Shown here: positions 43,817 to 53,869 of the stretch, one piece after another | Numbering within the stretch: position 1 is the first letter of the stretch | Layout: each line of letters opens with the position of its first letter | NCBI GenBank assembly: GCA_008729055.1 | Contig: SDUX01000010.1 | Location: forward strand, 1,875,090-1,939,089 | Source of the DNA: Pyropia haitanensis | Lineage: Eukaryota > Rhodophyta > Bangiophyceae > Bangiales > Bangiaceae | Reading direction: 5' to 3' | Length of the DNA: 64,000 bases | Notes under the pieces: model-generated | Told to the model about the DNA's origin: nothing | Seen by the model: the letters and a program-made list of their open reading frames with translations, nothing else | Database searches by the model: none | Made by a program: the position numbers and the translations under genes

Positions 43817-44356
43817 GGCGGCGTGGGGGGGGCCATCCGCGCGGCGCTCGCCGCGGCCGTCGCCGCCGCGCCGGCGGTGGTGGTGGTGGACGACGCGCCG
43901 CAGGCGCTGGGCGGCGGCGCGGACGCCGTGGGGGGGGGGGGCGCCGGCGCACCCGCGCGGGCGCTCGGGCGGGACCTCCGCGCCCTCTGCCGGGCGGGCG
44001 TGGCGGCGGGGGGGGCGCCCGCGCCACGCGTCGCGGTGGTGCTGGTGGTTGGCGCTGGGGCGGGCGGGCTGCCCCGCCGGCTGGCTGGCGTTGGGGGGGG
44101 GTGGCGGGCGTCGTTGCCGTGGGGGGGGGGGGGGGCGCCGCCCGCTCCCGGTGGGGGGGGGGGGGGCGGCCTCGGCCCGAGTGACCGCGCGCGCATCGTT
44201 GGCGCGGCGCTGCGGCGGCTGGGGGGGGGGGGGGGCGCGTGGGCGGTCGGCGGGCCGCCACGGGACGTGCGCCGGGCGGTGGCGGACGTGACGGGCGTGG
44301 GGGGGGTCGCCGCGGGGTGGGTCGCCGCCGACCTGGTCGCGGCGGTGGGGGTGGCG

Positions 44357-44431
<75 letters not shown>

Positions 44432-44844
44432 CCCGTGGCGGCTGCCGGGGGGGGCGCGGCGCTGCCCGACGGCGACCTGCTCCGCCGCGCGTTTGGGGCC
44501 ATCACCCCCGCCGCGCGGGCGGGGCTGCCGCCGCCGCCGGCGGCCACGCCCGCCGCCGCCGGCGGCACCCCCCCGCTCCGCATCACCAACGGCGGCGCCG
44601 TTGGCGCGGGCGGGGACCCGGCGGCGGGGGCCCCCCCCCACGGCGCGCGGTCGCGCGCGGCCGCGGCCGACGCGGTCTGGGCGGCGACGGTCGGCGGCTC
44701 GGCGGCGGCCGTCGCGGCGCTCCGCCGCGCCGTCGAGCTCCCCCGCCGCCACCCGCGGCTCTTTGCCGGCGCCGCCGCGCCCTTCCCGCCCGCCCGGCAC
44801 GTGCTCGTGTACGGCCCGCCCGGCGCGGGCAAGTCCCGCCTCGT

Positions 44845-44875
<31 letters not shown>

Positions 44876-45578
44876 TCGCCGCGGCCGCTGTACGTTGCCA
44901 CCGTCCGCGGCGCGGCGGTGCTGTCCAAGTACGTGGGCGCGTCCGAGGCGGCGCTCGCGGCGGTGTTTGCCGCCGCCGCCGCGCGGGCGCCGGCGGTGCT
45001 CATCCTCGAGGAGCTCGACGCGCTCGCGCCCGTCCGGGGCGGCCGCGCGGGGGGGGGGGGGGGGGGGCGGGGGGGGGGTCGCCGACCGGCTCGTCAATAC
45101 GCTCCTGACGGCGCTCGACGGGGTGGGGGGGGGGGCCGCCGCCGCGGGCGTGACGGTTATTGGCGTCACGTCGCGGCCGGCGGCGGTGGACGCGGCGGTG
45201 ACGCGGCCGGGGCGGCTGGAGGTGGGGGTGGAGGTGCCGCTGGGGGGGGGGGGGGACCGCGCCGCGGTCGCGCGCCTCGCCCTTGCGCGCGTCGGGCTCC
45301 ACCCGCCGGCTGAGGTGCTCGCCGAGCTGGTGGGGGGGGGGGGGATGGACGGCTGGTCGCCGGCCGACCTCCACGGCGCCGTCACCGACGCGTACGAGGC
45401 GGCGGTTGCCGAGGTGCTGGCGGCAGAGGAGGCGCCGCCGCCGCCGCTGCCGCCGCCGCCGGCCACCGCCGACGCTGAGGGTGCCGCCACCGCTGCGGCC
45501 GCCGCCACCGCCGCCGTCGCCGCCGCAGACGATCCCACCACCGCCGCCGCCGACGGTCCCGTCGCGGCCGCCGCCGCG

Positions 45579-45610
<32 letters not shown>

Positions 45611-46185
45611 GGCCGCCGCCGCCACCAATGGGGCCGACGGGGCTACCACCACAACGGCGGGCGGGGCGGGCGCCTCGGCCGCGCCGCCGCCGGCCGCCGA
45701 CGCTGCGCCCGCTCCAGACGCCGCTCCCGCTGTGACCGCCGCGCCCGCCTCTGTCAACGTCCACGCCGCGCCCGTCTCTGCCGACGCCGACGCCGACGCC
45801 GCGCCCGTCCCCGTCGACGCCGACGCCGCGCCCGCCCCCGTCGACGCCGACGCCACGCCCGTCCCCGTCGACGCGGACGCCGCGTCCGCCGGCGCGGCCC
45901 CCCCCCCGCCCCCTCCCCGCGTGGTTGTGACCCTGTCGCACATCCGCGCGGCGCTCGGCCGCGGCGGCCCGTCGCTGTCGCTGGCCGCCCGTGCGGCGTA
46001 CGAGCGTGAGGCGGCCGCCTTCCGCGGCCGCCGCGGCCGTCAGCTGGGGGGCGGGGGGGGGCGGGTGGGGAGGGCGCGCCGCGGCCGCCGGGCACCCGCG
46101 CCACGACCCTCTGAGCCCGCCCGCGCCCCCCCCCCCCCCCGCCCCACCACCATGTCACCGTTCGCCGCCGGCACCCGCGGGATAG
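41356..46185 (+). CDS. PEX1: PEX1 peroxisomal AAA ATPase, broken by many homopolymer frame changes
   Basis: PEX1 with PEX6 forms the motor that pulls the receptor PEX5 out of the peroxisome membrane. The N-terminus (MDLTLTIPPTPPGATDTFLR, then LLRNGAAAAAGGVLSQARVV, VGRVLPLRLAGG) fits the PEX1 N1 domain. D1 has a Walker A GARGAGKTHTV near 43670 and a Walker B VVVVDDAPQAL. Then DLLRRAFGAITPAARAG, as in PEX1, leads to D2: VGGSAAAVAALRRAVELP, Walker A YGPPGAGKSRL, VLSKYVGASEAALAAVF, Walker B VLILEELDALAPVRG, and SRPAAVDAAVTRPGRLE. The C-terminus has a 10-residue repeat (PVPVDADAAP) and then HIRAALGRGGPSLSLAARAA, the usual PEX1 end. Frame changes at G/C runs occur at least seven times (for example 41460-41500, 41680, 42045, 42170, 43510-43560, 45050-45075). 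The stop is uncertain. Confidence 0.75.
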
Positions 46186-46545
46186 GAGCAGAGGGGAAGG
46201 GGAGGCGGCACCGGCAGCCGCCGCCGCCGTGGCGTGGATGGGGACGCCACGCGCGCGGCGGCGGCGGTGGCGGCGCCGGCAAGGCGACAAGGCGGCAAGG
46301 CGGCGGCGAGTCGGCGGCGCCGGTAGCTTCTCCCCCGCCCCCCCCCCCCCCCCCCCCGCCGCCCCGCGTTACCGTTGCCCTCACAAAACGTGCCGACGCC
46401 GGCCCAGGCGGTGCCGCGCGCGCCACCACGGTAGGCGTGGCGCCCCCCCCTCGCTCCACGCCGTCTGTCCATCCCCCCCCTTCCCCTCCGCTCCCCCCCC
46501 CCCCCCACCCCCCACCCCCCCCTGCCCTCCCCAACGGCCGCCGCG
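46186..46545. other. Intergenic region, convergent PEX1 and HPPK-DHPS
   Basis: About 360 bases between facing 3' ends, rich in C runs (for example 46338-46357 and 46491-46506). No gene is supported. Confidence 0.5.
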
Positions 46546-46804
46546 TCACCCCTCCCGCCTCCGCAGCAGCGCGTCGGCCACCCGCGCGACCGCAACGGCG
46601 CCCTCGTGGTGCACGCGGACAATGTCCCCCCCCCCGCGACGGCCGCCGCGACGGCGGCGGCGGTCGCCCAGTCCAGCTCTGCCCGCCCGACCGCCCGCCC
46701 CGCGTCGGCGCCGCGGCAGAGGGCGGCGAGGAAGCGCTTGCGCGACGGCCCGACCATCAGCGGCAGCCGCGCGCCCGCCCACGGGGTGGGCGCCGCGGGC
46801 GAAC

Positions 46805-46844
<40 letters not shown>

Positions 46845-48278
46845 GGGCGCGGCCGCCCCCCCCCCCCCCACGCCCGACGCGGCGGCCGCGGCGGCGGCGA
46901 CGCCGCCCCCCCCGCCCCAGGCCGGCGGCGGCAGCGCGGCCCAGGCGGCGTGGTCCCCCTCCCCCCACCCCCCCGCCGTCCGTGCCACCCCCCCCGCGAC
47001 GGCGGTGGCCCAGCCGCCGAGCCGCGCGAGCGTCGCCGCGCTCTCCGCGGCGCCCTTGCCAAAGCCCAGCCCGGGGTCCACGAGGAGCGCCCAGCCGGGC
47101 ACCCCCGCCGCGGCCGCCGCCGACACGGCCGTTGCCATCTCCCGCGCCGACCGCCGCAGCGCGTCGGCCTCGGCGTCGCCGCTGCCGTCGCCGCCGCCGC
47201 CGCCGCCGCCGCCGCTGCCGTCGCCGCCGCCGCCACCACCGCCGCCGCCGTCGGGGAGGCGGGGGCGGGCGGGCGGGGGCTCCCCCCCCGCCACCGCGTG
47301 CACCCCCCCCCGGCTGTGCATCAGCACCAGCGGCACGCCCGTGGCGGCGGCGACGCCCACGGTGCCCGCCCCCCCCGGCCCGTCGGCAGGCCCCCGGCCG
47401 CCCATCACGTCATTGATCATATCCGCGCCCGCCGCGACGGCGGCGGCCGCGACGCTCCCCCGGTACGTATCCACGCTGAGCAGCACGTCCGCGCCGAGGC
47501 GCGCCCGCACCGCCGCCACCGCCGGCAGCAGCCGGTCCGCCTCGGTGGCGGCGTCGACCGCCGCCGCGCCCGGCCGCGTGGACACCCCCCCCACGTCGAG
47601 GTGCGTGACGCCCGCGTCGACGAGGCGTTCCGCCTCGTCGGCGACCGCGGCGGCGGAGGCGAAGCGGCCGCCGTCACTAAACGAGTCGGGGGTGACGTTG
47701 AGGATGGCCGCGACGGCGGTGGCGCCGCCCCACACGCGGGAGCGGCCGCGGGGGAGGGGCGTCAGCCGCACCGTATCGGCCGCGGGGGGGAGGCCGGCGA
47801 GGAGGTCCACGACGCGGCGGCCGCGGGTGCCGGGGATGACGACGGGGCCGGCGCCAACGTCGGCGAGCGGGCCGAGCACAAACCGCCGCTCCGCGAGGCG
47901 CGGGTGCGGGACGACCAGCGCCGGCGGGTCGTCCACGCCGCCGCCGTCGGCGTACGCGACAATGTCCACGTCGAGCACCCGCGGGCCGTACCGCCGCCGC
48001 GGGCGGCCGCCGGGCGGCCGCCCCGCGGCGGCCTCGATGGCCCGCGTCGCGGCGAGCAGCTCGGCTGGCGGCAGCGTCGTGCGTACCGACACGGCGGCGT
48101 TGTAATAGGCGGGCTGCTCCGCCACGTGCGCGGGGGCGGTGCGGTACAGCGCAGAGGTGGCGGTGAGGGTGATGCGCGGGTGCGCGGCGAGGGCGGCGAC
48201 CGCCGCGGCGAGCGGCGGCGCCCGCGGCGCGATGTTGCCGCCGAGCGCGAGGAAGACGCGCCGCGCTGGGGGGGGCAT
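46546..48278 (-). CDS. Bifunctional folate enzyme HPPK-DHPS
   Basis: It carries out two successive steps of folate synthesis: pyrophosphorylation of 6-hydroxymethyl-dihydropterin and condensation with p-aminobenzoate. The HPPK part (about residues 1-170) shows FLALGGNIAPR, TSALYRTAPA, QPAYYNAAV and GPRVLDVDIVAY with its two metal-binding Asp, then VVPHPRLAERRFVLGPLADV. The DHPS part shows ILNVTPDSFSDGG, THLDVGGVSTRPGA, LLSVDTYRG, MINDVMGG, VLMHSRGG, LLVDPGLGFGKGA, MVGPSRKRFLA and, after a frame change at the G run at 46627-46635, DIVRVHHEGAVAVARVADAL. The HPPK-DHPS order without an aldolase domain matches plants, where the enzyme is mitochondrial; no clear presequence is seen from the ATG at 48278. 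Gly- and Ala-rich insertions lengthen the DHPS part. Confidence 0.92.
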
Positions 48279-48736
48279 GGTGACGTTTGGGGGGGTAGGG
48301 GGTGGGGGTGGCTAGGTGCAGGGGGTGGGGGGGGGGGGGGTGGGGGGGGGGGGGGGGGCGGCGGGGCACAAGCCACCGTTGGTGTGCGCGGCGGCCGGGC
48401 GGATGCGCGGGAAGATGGGGAAAGGGTAGCGACAGAGGCGGTGGCCGACCGACCCGCCTCTGCGTGCGTGATCAGCATCGGGTGATCCGGCCGCCGCAAC
48501 CAGACAAGCTGCTCAACCGAAAAAAAACACGTCCACTTTTCGTGCACCCTGCAATCGTCATTTCGATCACACATTTCTCCTTTACAGATCATATGTACAA
48601 GGCCCCTTCCGGCCGCTCGCCCCACCCTCGCCTCTGACCGGCTGTGCCCCAACGTCCCGCGTCTCCGACCCGCTCCTCTGGCCGCCCTCCCACCACGCCG
48701 CCCCCCCCCCCCCACCTCCCCCCCCGCCCCCCCCTC
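48279..48736. other. Intergenic region between HPPK-DHPS and AlkB-like genes
   Basis: The HPPK-DHPS promoter and the AlkB-like 3' end, both on the minus strand. The left part has long G runs (48325-48358); the middle (48480-48610) is near neutral in composition. No gene is supported. Confidence 0.5.
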
Positions 48737-50080
48737 TCACTCGCGCCCCCGCTTTGGCAGCCGCGGGTCCATCACCGCCCGCCACGCCGGCGGCACCGCC
48801 GCGAGGAGCGTCATGGCCGGGTAGCCCGCCGGCAGCCGCGGCCCGCCCCGCCCGAGCGCCTGGTACGGCTCGGCCGGCCGCAGGTGGTGGTCCGCGTGCG
48901 CCTGCAGCTTGAACAGCAGCACGCTCGACAGCGTCGGCGGCGCGTCCCACGCATGCTCAACGGTGAGGGCGGCCGCCACGCCGCCACCACCACCACCGCC
49001 GCCGCTGCCGTTGCCGTTGCCGTCGCCGCCGCCGCCGCCCGCGGCGGGCTGCCGGCAGAGGCCATAGTGCTCCACATAGTTGGACGTCTCGAGCAGCGCC
49101 ACCGCCACCGCGGCGGACGCCGCCCACACGCACAGGCCGGGGACCCCCCCCGCGGCGGCCGCCGCCGCCGCCACCCCCCCCGTCGCCACCGCGCGGCGGA
49201 CGACCAGCCGCCGCGAGCGGCCGGCGTCGGCGGCCCACGCGACGCGCCAGCCGCCGGCGGCGGAGCGCAGCCAAAACGCGTAGAGCCCCTCGCCCGCCAC
49301 CGCGGTCGCCGCGTCCGCCGCCGTCCCGACCGTCCGGTGGTGGCCCGCCACGTGCGCGACGGACCAGTGGCCGTACGCGGCGGCGACGAGCAGCGCGCCC
49401 GCGGCGGCACGCTCGGCGGCGGCGGCCGAGTGGAGCAGCTCGTGCGCGACGGTGAGGCCGGCGGCGGCGATGATGCCCAGGCTGGCCGCCCCGCCGGCGA
49501 GGCCGGCGGGTGACAGGGGGGGGGACGTCGCGCCGGGCAGGGCGGTGACCGCCCAGGCCGTCACCGCGGCCTGGATGGGGAGCCACGCCAGGAGGGGGAC
49601 CCGGTAGGCGCGCGTGGCGCGGAGGCTGTCGAGCGCCGCCGCGACCGCCGCGTCATTGTCGGCGGCGGCGGCGGCGACGGCGGCGTCGTCGGCGTCGTCG
49701 GCGGCGTCGGCGGCGTCGGCGTCGACGGGGGCGCCGTGGGCGGCGGCGGCGGCGGCGGCGTCGCGACGGGCGTGACGGGGTGTCTCTGGGGACGGGCGGC
49801 GCCGCGCCCGGCGGCGGCGCACCGGCGCGGCGGCGGGCGGGAGGGCCTCCCCCCAGCGGGTGCCCACCGCGGCGTCGACAATGGGAAAGAGCCCAAACGT
49901 GAGGAGCACCACCGCCCACGTCGACGCCGACGCCCAGCCGGGGGGGGCCGCGTAGTAGGCACCGACAAAGGTGGCGGGCAGGGCGTAGACGAGAGCGTAC
50001 GCCCAGGGGGGGGTCGCGTACAGCACAGGGGTGGGGGGAGGGGGGGGGAGCGGGGGGGAAGGCGTAGCGGGGGCGTCCAT
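48737..50080 (-). CDS. AlkB-type membrane di-iron hydroxylase (alkane 1-monooxygenase-like)
   Basis: AlkB enzymes hydroxylate the end carbon of alkanes or related lipids in a membrane, using two irons held by His clusters. The 447-residue protein starts at 50080 (MDAPATPSPPLPPPPP) and has several membrane segments (PPWAYALVYALPATFVGAYY, WAVVLLTFGLFPIVDAAVG and others). The His motifs are in family order: HELLH, then HVAGHH within AHVAGHHRTVGT, NYVEHYGL, and LQAHADHHLRPAEPYQ. NYVEHYGL is particular to AlkB among fatty-acid hydroxylase relatives. No rubredoxin domain is fused or adjacent. A disordered Asp/Ala stretch (DADAADAADDADDAA) and a Gly/Asn run interrupt two loops. The frame is unbroken. 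AlkB is mainly bacterial, so transfer in the past is possible, but base usage is like the neighbours. Confidence 0.88.
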   Translation of the reverse strand: MDAPATPSPPLPPPPPTPVLYATPPWAYALVYALPATFVGAYYAAPPGWASASTWAVVLLTFGLFPIVDAAVGTRWGEALPPAAAPVRRRRARRRPSPETPRHARRDAAAAAAAHGAPVDADAADAADDADDAAVAAAAADNDAAVAAALDSLRATRAYRVPLLAWLPIQAAVTAWAVTALPGATSPPLSPAGLAGGAASLGIIAAAGLTVAHELLHSAAAAERAAAGALLVAAAYGHWSVAHVAGHHRTVGTAADAATAVAGEGLYAFWLRSAAGGWRVAWAADAGRSRRLVVRRAVATGGVAAAAAAAGGVPGLCVWAASAAVAVALLETSNYVEHYGLCRQPAAGGGGGDGNGNGSGGGGGGGGVAAALTVEHAWDAPPTLSSVLLFKLQAHADHHLRPAEPYQALGRGGPRLPAGYPAMTLLAAVPPAWRAVMDPRLPKRGRE

Positions 50081-52163
50081 GTTAGACCGGGGGGGGGGGG
50101 GGGAGCACAGGCTGGCGGCCGCACCCTCCTTGTGGGGGAGAGCGTCTGGGGAAAAACGGGGGGTTTGGCAGCAGAGGAGGCGAGACGCAGGGCCAGGCGG
50201 GGCGGAGGGCGGCGGCGGTGGACGAGCCCCGGGGCGGTCGGAAAAAAAGGCGTCCGCGGCTGCCGCCCCCAGCCGCGGTGCGGCGGCGTTGGCACAAGCC
50301 CGCGGCCGCCACTGGCCGCCCCCCACCCCCCAGCCGCCCAGGCGGTGCCAGCACGTCCCCCCCCCCCCCGGCGCGCACACGGCGCCCCCCAGCCGCGCCG
50401 CCAGAGGTCGCGCGCGGGCGGACCTCGGAGATTCCCACCGAGGCGTCGGCCGCCCGCGCCGCCCGGTCGCGGGGGCAGACGGCTGGCCGCGGGCGGCGGC
50501 CGCCGGCGGCGACGGGCGGTGGACGGAGCCGCGCTCCCCTCTGGGTGTGGCCACGCCCGGAAACGGCGGGCGCGGCGGCCGCCGCCGGTGCGGTTGCCGC
50601 CCGCTGCCGCGCCGAGGCGCGTCTGGAGGGGGGTGGTGGTCGTCCCCAGGCGGCCGCGGCGCGGCGGTGGCGCCGCGCCGTCGTTGGCCGCCCCGCGCGC
50701 CGCCGCGCGTCGGCGCTGACGGCGGACGCGGGGTGGCCGGCGGCCGCGGCGGCCGCCGTGAGGGGCGGGGTACGCTCCGTTTGTGGCGCCCGCGGGGGAG
50801 GGCGCGGCTCCACACCGCACCGCGCTGGGTCATGGCGACGGTGGCGGGGGGGGGGCGCGGGGGGCGGGGGGGGGGGGGGGGGAGAAGGGGAGGTCCCTGG
50901 GGTGGCGGCGGCGAGTGGAACGTCGGCTGGCCAACAGCGGGGAGTGGGCGTGCGGCGCGCCGCCGCGACGGTGCGCGCGGCAACGGCAGCGGCTGTGCGG
51001 TGAGGGCCATCAGAAACGTGGAGCGGCGTTCGTGGTCCGCTGTGGAATGCACTTGATGCGGCTTGGACTGCAAGTAAGTGCTTGCCTGCCTGCCCTAGAA
51101 AACGTTGCGTGAGTCTGGCTGGGAACCGGTGTCTCCAGTCAGTCGAAGACCTTGTCACTGCGCAGCGGGGGCAAAACCGTGTACGTTAGAGTCGGCCGAT
51201 TTGACCTGTTCTGGTCTGTTCGACTCGAGCACGGGTGTCTGCAACGTGGCCCTCAGCGTCTCAGAACGCGGTTTCTCGTGCTTCTGTAGCAGACGCCCAC
51301 AGCAGATGGGCTCGCCCCTAAAGGCGAAGCTGCAGCGAGTTCCCGTTTTTTGTATATAGCATGAGAACCACCTCGTCGAGGTGTGTTTGAAGGTTTTTTG
51401 TTTGCCGGTGCGTCCCTTGTCATGTACGACCTCATTGCAATCGTGGACCCTGAACCAGAGCACGTTCCCGTGCAGGGCTTGCTCTCTCACGGTGCACGAC
51501 GTATTTTCCAAATGTTTCGTAAATGCGAGAAGTTTATTTGAGTGCGTGCCGCCGTGCAGAAGATTTCGTGCATTCGTGCAGTGCCATGCAGGACATCTGC
51601 ATGCACACCGTTGTCTCTGCTCGTGTTCTGTACGAAGGACTTGTTTTTTTGAAGCAGGAAGCGAGCCCAGCATTCGGTGCGTGCTCAGAGGCACGCAAAC
51701 ATATGCTTCAGCTGCCGAGCTACTCACTTTTCCGTGAGATGCAGAATTTCTATGCACGCTCACTGCACGGAACGTCTCCTATTGGTGCAGGCTTCATGCG
51801 AGAATGCTCGTGCATCAGGTGCACTTCTCGTTACAATCTGCAACGGCATGCTACCCGCGTAGCATTTCCAAGGGGCAAATTGTCGCGCGCGGTGCATGGT
51901 TTCCGCGCCCCGTGTCCACCAGACTGGATCGTGCAACACGCCGTGGTAGGCCCAAAACACGGATTTGGGCTCGCGGACGGTAGATTGTCTAGGCTCTGCT
52001 GCGCTGGGGGTACGATGTGCCGCCGCGAGCACGACCAGGTCATGTTGGATCAGGTCTTCGTCGTGAGCTGTGCAAAACAGATATGCGATGCTGTGCTCTC
52101 GGTGCGCGTGCCGATCTGACCAAAGATTCGTTCTCCGTGCGCGCGAGCACAAAAAGATAGAGA
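50081..52163. other. Intergenic region upstream of AlkB-like gene
   Basis: 50.1-51.0 kb is very G+C rich with large shadow frames and probably holds the AlkB-like leader and promoter. 51.05-52.16 kb changes sharply to near-neutral composition with T-rich patches and many TGCA-containing words; open frames there (for example 51523-52119) have no domain and atypical codon use. This could be an old mobile element, but I found no clear ends. Confidence 0.45.
52151..52155 (-). terminator. Pol III T5 terminator of tRNA-Tyr
   Basis: On the minus strand a run of five T lies nine bases after the tRNA-Tyr 3' end, the usual distance for RNA polymerase III termination. Confidence 0.7.
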
Positions 52164-52253
52164 TCTCTCGAGCCGGAGTCGAACCAGCGACATTCTGATG
52201 TCAAGCGGGTCACCAACTACAGTCAGACGCTCTGCCAACTGAGCTATCGAGAG
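52164..52253 (-). tRNA. tRNA-Tyr (anticodon GTA) with a 17-base intron
   Basis: All four arms fold: acceptor CTCTCGA with TCGAGAG, D arm GCTC/GAGC with loop AGTTGGCA, anticodon stem TCTGA/TCAGA, and T arm GCTGG/CCGGC with loop TTCGACT. The loop CTGTAGA (anticodon GTA) appears once the intron TTGGTGACCCGCTTGAC is removed between positions 37 and 38, the standard site for eukaryotic tRNA introns. The mature length is 73 with discriminator A. A and B boxes (TAGCTCAGTTGG, GGTTCGACTCC) are present, and T5 follows about ten bases downstream as a Pol III stop signal. CCA is not encoded, as expected of a nuclear gene. Confidence 0.97.
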
Positions 52254-53869
52254 CTGCTGATGCTCTCAGGCTCCACATATGTCATTATATTGTGTGGTAT
52301 ATACAGCAATTCGGCCCCTCACCGTCGAAAGCTGTCGAGAGAGGTGCCCCAGATAGTCAAGACTGTGACCGATAGCCAGGCGATAAAGGTCGCTTGGCAA
52401 GTGGGAAAAGTCGAACAATGGACCGTGATGCATTCAGCTCCCTTGTCGCCGCGTGTGGGATCGTCTGAACCGGCTGGTTCGACGTACCACCGCCAAGGTG
52501 AGAGCCCCGCCTCTTGTTAACTGGGTGAGGGTGTCTGGGGTGCCGTAGGATAGTGACACGCGACTTGTAACCTCAAGAGGCCGTGGGTCCTCTCCCCAAT
52601 CCTAAAATGGCCCAAGACAACGGAGTTCGTTCTTGCTGAGACGCTCTTCACTTGGGGACTTCTGGTTCAAGGGGTGACGAGCCCGTTCTACCCCTCGTGC
52701 GTACTCAAGTTGAGACTTGGCGGCTGTAGCTACAGCGGTAGCACCGGGAAGGGCAGCGGATCCGCACGTGACGTACCGAGACCCTAAAGCTCAAGCGCCG
52801 CCGACGGGCACGTTTCCAGTTACAACTGGGCACAACACCGCCGCCGCCAAGGCGACCTCTACTAAGATGACTCGAGTGAATGACGATGCGTGGCGTCATC
52901 ATCGCGTCCGTGACCAAAGGCACCCTCGCCGCCGGCGCTGGGACCGTCCATTGGCGAGCTTTCTGGGGGTGCGAGGGGGGAGGCGTGGTTCCGCAGGCAA
53001 CGCCGGCTGAGTCTGAGACAAGGGAAAACGTCCACGCACATGCGCGCGACAAACCGAGACAGGTCAATGAGAGGACGGACGAGTACAAGGAGGGCAACGA
53101 GGAGCTCCATTTATGCAGGAACGGCAGCAGCACCACGAGGGGTCCACGAGCTGGCTGGCCTACAGCACAGACATCACACTTCTCCTCTGCCACGCCCTGC
53201 ACAGGAGAAGAGACGAGCGGGACGACACGCCATGGGCCAGTGGTTTACAAAAAACAGAATTTCATTGGATCAGGTTGCTCTCCGCTCGTGTTCCGGTTCG
53301 TCTCGGAAAAGGCTGAGACAGCCATAACATGTACCGGAAACACGTGTTGTTGAAAGTTACGCGCTGGACAAAAAGAGGTCAATGAGTGTCGGCCCGTGTG
53401 GTCCGTCACGTTGGACAACTTGGCAACGCGTACACTCGTGACGCTGCCACCGATGCCTCGGACGCGCACGTGTCCCAACGTTGTTGGTGACGTGGGTCCC
53501 GTCCGCATGGTCGCGTGCTGCTCAGTTGGGGCGACCCGCTCCCTCCCCTTGTTGGCGTTGGCGGACGGGTCTCCATTTATGGGCGGTGGGGGTGACGCCG
53601 GGCACGACCGAAGCCCCAAAGCAGCTCGGCCGTACGCGGCGTCGAGCTCGGCCGCTTGTGTTGTCCCTTGCACCCGCTCGTACCCCCCCGCCTTATTGTC
53701 CTTGCCGATGCCCCTTTTTCCTTGCCCCCACTCACCTTGAGGAGACGGCAAGGCGGTGGGGTGTCGAGGCGTTGGCGCTATCAAGGGAGCTGGCGCGCCA
53801 GGCACCTGCCCTAGTCACCCGCGGCGGCCGCCCGTGACGCCCCCGTCTGGCACCCGCGCCGCCCTGACC
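52254..53869. other. Intergenic region upstream of BCS1-like gene
   Basis: About 1.6 kb, lower in G+C than most of the window. No gene or structured RNA is recognised. The right end is pyrimidine-rich (53680-53740) as expected of a leader. Confidence 0.5.

Noticed and set aside
51523..52119. 198-residue plus-strand open frame before tRNA-Tyr
   Set aside because: No domain and atypical codon use; may be a relic but not supportable as a gene.
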